Origin: Cryobacterium sp. Y11
Lineage (GTDB): Bacteria > Actinomycetota > Actinomycetes > Actinomycetales > Microbacteriaceae
NCBI RefSeq assembly: GCF_002929535.1
Contig: NZ_PJJO01000053.1
Location: 62,001-126,000, forward strand
Direction of reading: 5' to 3'
Length of the DNA stretch: 64,000 nt
Made by a program: the position numbers and the translations under genes. The notes under the pieces were generated by a model, which made no database searches, had not been told where the DNA came from, and saw only the letters and a program-made list of their open reading frames with translations. Below, piece by piece: positions 60,761 to 64,000 of the stretch (its first letter is position 1; each line of letters starts with the position of its first letter).

Positions 60761-61635
60761 TCCTAATCTTCATGACATCGATATCCTCGCTCGCTATTTC
60801 CGCTGCTGACGCCGATGCCGATGCTGACGTCGCCGTAGTCGATTGCAGTCGTCTAGGCCGAATGAATGGGAAATGCCCGGACACGAGAGGGGTCGCAAAT
60901 GACGACAGCGTCAACCTGACTGCGGAAGCTACGGGGACGTCAGATGGCAAAGGTAGAGCAACTCGGGCTGGCGGCGGCTCAACGGGCGGCTCCGCCGAAG
61001 TAGAGAAATGTGCGCGCCGCAACCCAATGTCGCCAGAAATCGAATGGGTTCCCTGCGGCACCGGCACGTTCACGATGCTGCAAGGACACCCTGAGTGGTC
61101 ACCATCCATCGCGGAACCCGGTCCGGCTTGCACCCTCTGCTCCGCCGACACCGTCGTGCGAGTCTCCGACCTTGAAAACTTCCCCGCCTATCCAGCCCCG
61201 ACATCCATGGAACCCAATGGCTGGGCCATCGTCGGACTCGCCGCAAACTTCTGGGTGAACGCATCCACTCAAATCGGCGAAGGACTACTACTCGGCCAGC
61301 CAGCACAAGTCATGTTCACACCAATCGCCTACCACTGGGACTACGGCGACGGCGCCACCGCGACCACCGCAACTGGCGGAGCGAGCTGGGAAGCGCTCGG
61401 CCTCACCGAATTCTCCACCACCCCCACCAGCCACCAATACACGATCAAGGGCACCTATCCTGTCGTGCTCACGGTCACTTACCACGCCGACTACAGCTTC
61501 GGCGACCAAGGCTGGCGCCCCGTCGACGGAACCGTCACGGTACCCTCAGTACCATTCACCGTCGTCGCCGCGAAAGAATCCACCGTACTCGTTGCCGAGG
61601 ACTGCCTCGCCAACCCCCACGGCCCCGGCTGCTAA
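60733..61635 (+). CDS. Secreted PKD-type domain protein of unknown function
   Basis: 300 aa. A signal peptide (MVRSKLLSVILIFMTSISSL) precedes a short Asp/Ala repeat (AADADADADVAV) and a Cys-bearing region (CTLCSADTVVRVSDLENFPA). The C-terminal half contains a PKD-like motif: YHWDYGDGATATTATGGAS, then HQYTIKGTYPVVLTVTYHAD. PKD domains mediate extracellular contacts. It overlaps the upstream lipoprotein gene by 28 bp, so the pair is likely made together. Confidence 0.8.
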   Translation: MVRSKLLSVILIFMTSISSLAISAADADADADVAVVDCSRLGRMNGKCPDTRGVANDDSVNLTAEATGTSDGKGRATRAGGGSTGGSAEVEKCARRNPMSPEIEWVPCGTGTFTMLQGHPEWSPSIAEPGPACTLCSADTVVRVSDLENFPAYPAPTSMEPNGWAIVGLAANFWVNASTQIGEGLLLGQPAQVMFTPIAYHWDYGDGATATTATGGASWEALGLTEFSTTPTSHQYTIKGTYPVVLTVTYHADYSFGDQGWRPVDGTVTVPSVPFTVVAAKESTVLVAEDCLANPHGPGC

Positions 61636-61659
61636 CCGTGGCGCGCGGTGATCGGGAGG

Positions 61660-63336
61660 TTACGGCAGCAGACGGTCGCCGGCTTTCTTGGGCAGGCGCG
61701 CAGCCGCAGCTTGGGCGATGGCGGCAGCGGCCTCGTTGGCGAGGGCATCAAGATCGACGCCGTTGATTGAATCGGCAACGGATGCTTCGCCAGCAGCCGA
61801 GCGGGCCGCATCCGTAGCGGTCGCCACCGACGTCGCCACCGAAGTCGCGGCGGTCGCGGCGGTCGAGGCCGACGGTGCGGCTGGCACCGACGGCGACGTC
61901 ATGACAGAATCCGTCGATGACGTGTCCGTCCACGCAGCAACCGGCGCGGTGGATGGGCCGGCGTGGGCCGGCGAGGCGTTCCGCAAAGCCGCCCCGGCAG
62001 TTCCACCGAGCAGGCCGCCCAGCAGGTCCTTGATGCCGATACCCATAGTGGAGCCGAGCACAGCGTCAACCTCGCTGAAACCCGACGCGACGTTCTTGGA
62101 CAGCTGACTGGCACCATCCGTTGAAATGACGGTGAGCTGGTCGATGTTGCCCATAGGCGCGGCGAGCTCGTGCGCGATCTGCGGCAGCATCTCCACCAGG
62201 CGCAGCTGAATGAGCGCCTCAGACTGCTGAGCAACGGCCTCGGCCGAGAGCCGGGTGGCCGTCGCCTCAGCGGTACCGCGGGCGAGAATGGCGTCGGCCT
62301 CGGCCTGACCCTCTGCACGGGTGGCGTCGGCGTTGGCGACACGGCTGTCGCGATCGGCGGTGGCTTTGGCAACGGATGCTTCGGCGGCAGCGATCGCGGT
62401 CACCCGGATGCGGTACGCATCGGCATCGGCGATCGCGTTGACCTCGGACTCCAGCTCGGCCTTGCGCAAGCTCGCGCGGCGCTGGGCCGTGAGCTCCTGC
62501 TCCTGCACGATGGCCTGCTGCGCCTTTGCCTCGGCGAGCGGCTTCGATGCAGCAGCTTCGGCGGAGGCCTTGTCAGTGTCGAGCTGCAGCGCGGCCTTCC
62601 GCAGAGCGAGCGTGTTTTGGGCTTCCGCGATGGCCTGCTCGGCGGTGATCAGGGCTTCCTGCGACTCGCGGTTCGCGACGTGCTCGGCCACCTCCGCCTG
62701 GCGGCGCACCTTGGCCTGCTCGGCACGGCCAATGTCTCGAATGTAGTCATTCTCGTCGGTGATGCCCTTGATCTCGAACGAGTCAACGTCAAGGCCCTGG
62801 TTGGCGAGGGATTCGCGGGCGGTGGCGAGCACCGAAGTGCCGAGCTCGTCGCGCTTCTGAATGACCGTCATCACGTCGGTCGCCCCGATCGAGGAACGCA
62901 GCGAACCGCTCAGTACCTCCTGAGCGAACCCATCGATGTTCTTGTCCTGGCCAAGAAAACGCTGGGCGGCGGCGCGAATGGCTGCGGGGTCGTCGCCGAC
63001 CTTGACGATGGCGACGGCTTCGACGGAGAGCGTGATGCCGTTGCGATCCTGCGCGACAGCGGTAATCTCGATCGCCCGGCTGCGGAGGCTGATCTTGAAC
63101 GCCTTCTGAAAGAAGGGGGTGATGAACACACCCTGCCCGTGCACCACGCGCTGGCCGGATTCCTCGAGCGTGGCACCATCGACGATGGTTTTGCGGCTCT
63201 TCTTGCCGGTGATAATGAGGGCCTCATCGGGCCCGGCATTCTTGTAGATCGTCTTCGCGTAGATCAGGCCGATGAGCAGTACAACGACGATCGTAAAAAT
63301 GATCCCGGGGATCGGGCTGAACAAGAAATCGAGCAT
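61660..63336 (-). CDS. Flotillin family protein
   Basis: 558 aa from the ATG of MLDFLFSPIPGIIFTIVVVL, with GGAAGGA upstream; a longer in-frame extension is composed of repeat DNA. The N-terminal hairpin/TM helix is followed by the SPFH domain (KTIVDGATLEESGQRVVHGQ, LGQDKNIDGFAQEVLSGSLR, SFEIKGITDENDYIRDIGRA). A long Ala/Glu coiled coil follows (AEVAEHVANRESQEALITAE, RAEGQAEADAILARGTAEAT). The C-terminal 130 residues are low complexity (Ala/Thr/Ser/Val). Flotillins scaffold membrane microdomains. Confidence 0.92.
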   Translation of the reverse strand: MLDFLFSPIPGIIFTIVVVLLIGLIYAKTIYKNAGPDEALIITGKKSRKTIVDGATLEESGQRVVHGQGVFITPFFQKAFKISLRSRAIEITAVAQDRNGITLSVEAVAIVKVGDDPAAIRAAAQRFLGQDKNIDGFAQEVLSGSLRSSIGATDVMTVIQKRDELGTSVLATARESLANQGLDVDSFEIKGITDENDYIRDIGRAEQAKVRRQAEVAEHVANRESQEALITAEQAIAEAQNTLALRKAALQLDTDKASAEAAASKPLAEAKAQQAIVQEQELTAQRRASLRKAELESEVNAIADADAYRIRVTAIAAAEASVAKATADRDSRVANADATRAEGQAEADAILARGTAEATATRLSAEAVAQQSEALIQLRLVEMLPQIAHELAAPMGNIDQLTVISTDGASQLSKNVASGFSEVDAVLGSTMGIGIKDLLGGLLGGTAGAALRNASPAHAGPSTAPVAAWTDTSSTDSVMTSPSVPAAPSASTAATAATSVATSVATATDAARSAAGEASVADSINGVDLDALANEAAAAIAQAAAARLPKKAGDRLLP

Positions 63337-63459
63337 GGGGTCCTTCCGAGGCGCATGGCGCGTACATCGTTTCGGCGATCCGGTCACGAGACCTCGGCGC
63401 AGAGCTGTTCTCCCAGTGTCGCAGGGCGCGGCGCAGGATGCGAAAGATGTCGACAATAA

Positions 63460-63720
63460 GCGGCTGCCGTCGGCCCGTCGCCCCCGTCGGGGCACTTTCA
63501 CGGTGCGCGCGGACTGCGCCGCTGCGCGGGAGGCCCAACTCCCGCTCACTGGCGCAGCACCCGCGAATCGCGTGGCGCGGGACTTCCGGCCAGGCCGTGC
63601 CTCCCGCGTACTGGCGCAGTTCCCGCGTACGGCGACACGGCCCAACGGATGCCCGGTGCCGCAGTTCCCGCGCAGCGGCGCAACTCTAGCGCAGTGCTGC
63701 AACTCCAGCGCGGCCGACCT
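63460..63720. repeat. Degenerate gcgcagttcccgcg repeats
   Basis: The words actggcgcag and gcagttcccgcg recur at about 63547, 63606-63628, 63658 and in variant form on both sides, partly inverted (gcgcgggactt). The DNA between the flotillin start and the last gene (63337-63743) holds no supported gene. Confidence 0.5.
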
Positions 63721-63743
63721 GCTCAGACCGCTGCCCCGTTCGG

Positions 63744-64000
63744 CTAGCCGTCGATGAAGTCGGCGGCGGCGCGCAGGAACGCGGCGGCCGCGAGGGCGCG
63801 CGCTGCGGCATCCGCTTCGCGAGAGGCCACGATACCCGTAACGCCAGCACTGCCGGCGGATGCCCCCGGCGCGTCATTCCCGGTGCCACCACCACCGGCG
63901 CTGACTCCGACAGCGACGCCGAGCAGTGCCGTTATCGTGTCCGGCAGGGGGCCGGGTGCGGCGCCAAGCGGGTCGGCGGGCGGGTCGGTAGTCGGATCGG
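63744..64000 (-). CDS. C-terminal end of an unidentified protein
   Basis: The frame enters from the right edge and ends at a TAG, giving 85 residues. It starts DPTTDPPADPLGAAPGPLPD, continues TITALLGVAVGVSAGGGGTG and ends ASREADAAARALAAAAFLRA, AADFIDG. The composition is Pro/Ala/Gly-rich, then an Ala-rich helix. I do not recognise the family. It is in the same direction as the flotillin gene, with a repeat-filled gap between them. Confidence 0.55.
   Translation of the reverse strand, partial: DPTTDPPADPLGAAPGPLPDTITALLGVAVGVSAGGGGTGNDAPGASAGSAGVTGIVASREADAAARALAAAAFLRAAADFIDG

Noticed and set aside
63337..63743. Open frames through the repeat-rich DNA upstream of the flotillin start
   Set aside because: They consist of gcgcagttcccgcg-type repeats read as Arg/Ala/Pro-rich peptide; the flotillin start with GGAAGGA at 63336 explains the gene boundary.

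Overview
The window is GC-rich actinobacterial DNA, most likely from a flagellated member of the Microbacteriaceae (a Cryobacterium-like organism is my best guess). The pointers are the gene content (DUF2017, DUF6504, a mycothiol-dependent maleylpyruvate isomerase-type protein, DnaE2, SufS-SufU), the decayed DUF222/HNH-type nuclease fragment, and short dispersed repeats of the kind found in these genomes. No rRNA, tRNA or CRISPR array was seen.

Positions 1-31141 hold a flagellar locus. On the minus strand, reading from high to low coordinate: the sigma factor gene fliA and a 115-aa mini-flagellin, then a small accessory stretch (maleylpyruvate isomerase-type gene, degraded nucleotidyltransferase), a broken flagellin gene, an intact flagellin gene, a GIY-YIG gene, a flagellin remnant, fliD-fliS-fliT-like, and one long operon flgB-flgC-fliE-fliF-fliG-fliH-fliI-fliJ-NlpC/P60-fliK-flgD-flgE. 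A gap with a decayed HNH gene follows, then flbD-motA-motB-fliM-fliN-fliO-fliP-fliQ-fliR-flhB, which runs off the left edge. On the plus strand, divergent from fliA, lie flgN-flgK-flgL-fliW.

The regulation of this locus is the most interesting part. Six sites share a sigma-28-like promoter of the form TTCTAAC-N15/16-GCCGATAG: before flgB, flbD, flgN, the intact flagellin, the broken flagellin and the flagellin remnant. Right after the inferred transcription start, every flagellin-type leader carries a GC hairpin with the hexaloop AUGGAU (ACGGAU in one copy). The flgB leader has a related hairpin with AAGGAU in the loop. GGA in a hairpin loop plus a second GGA in the ribosome binding site is the layout of CsrA-repressed flagellin leaders, and the CsrA antagonist FliW is encoded here, but no csrA is visible in the window.

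Positions 31142-38780 carry sufU-sufS, clpS, a DUF2017 gene, a decayed stretch, and two glycosyltransferase genes, one of them a HEAT-repeat/GT4 fusion. Positions 39082-46457 form a one-carbon block: an oxalate/formate-type MFS carrier with a 33-aa partner peptide, a molybdenum FdhF/YdeP-type oxidoreductase, FdhD, MoaA and a zinc formaldehyde dehydrogenase. Then come a Tat-exported PhoX-type phosphatase (46650-48764) and a CdaR regulator, glycerate kinase and inactivated gntP group (48899-52385). The right end has DUF6504-dnaE2 (translesion synthesis), a class A penicillin-binding protein, a carboxylate-amine ligase with a shortened C-terminus, repeats, a lipoprotein with an overlapping PKD-type secreted protein, a flotillin, and the C-terminal end of an unidentified gene.
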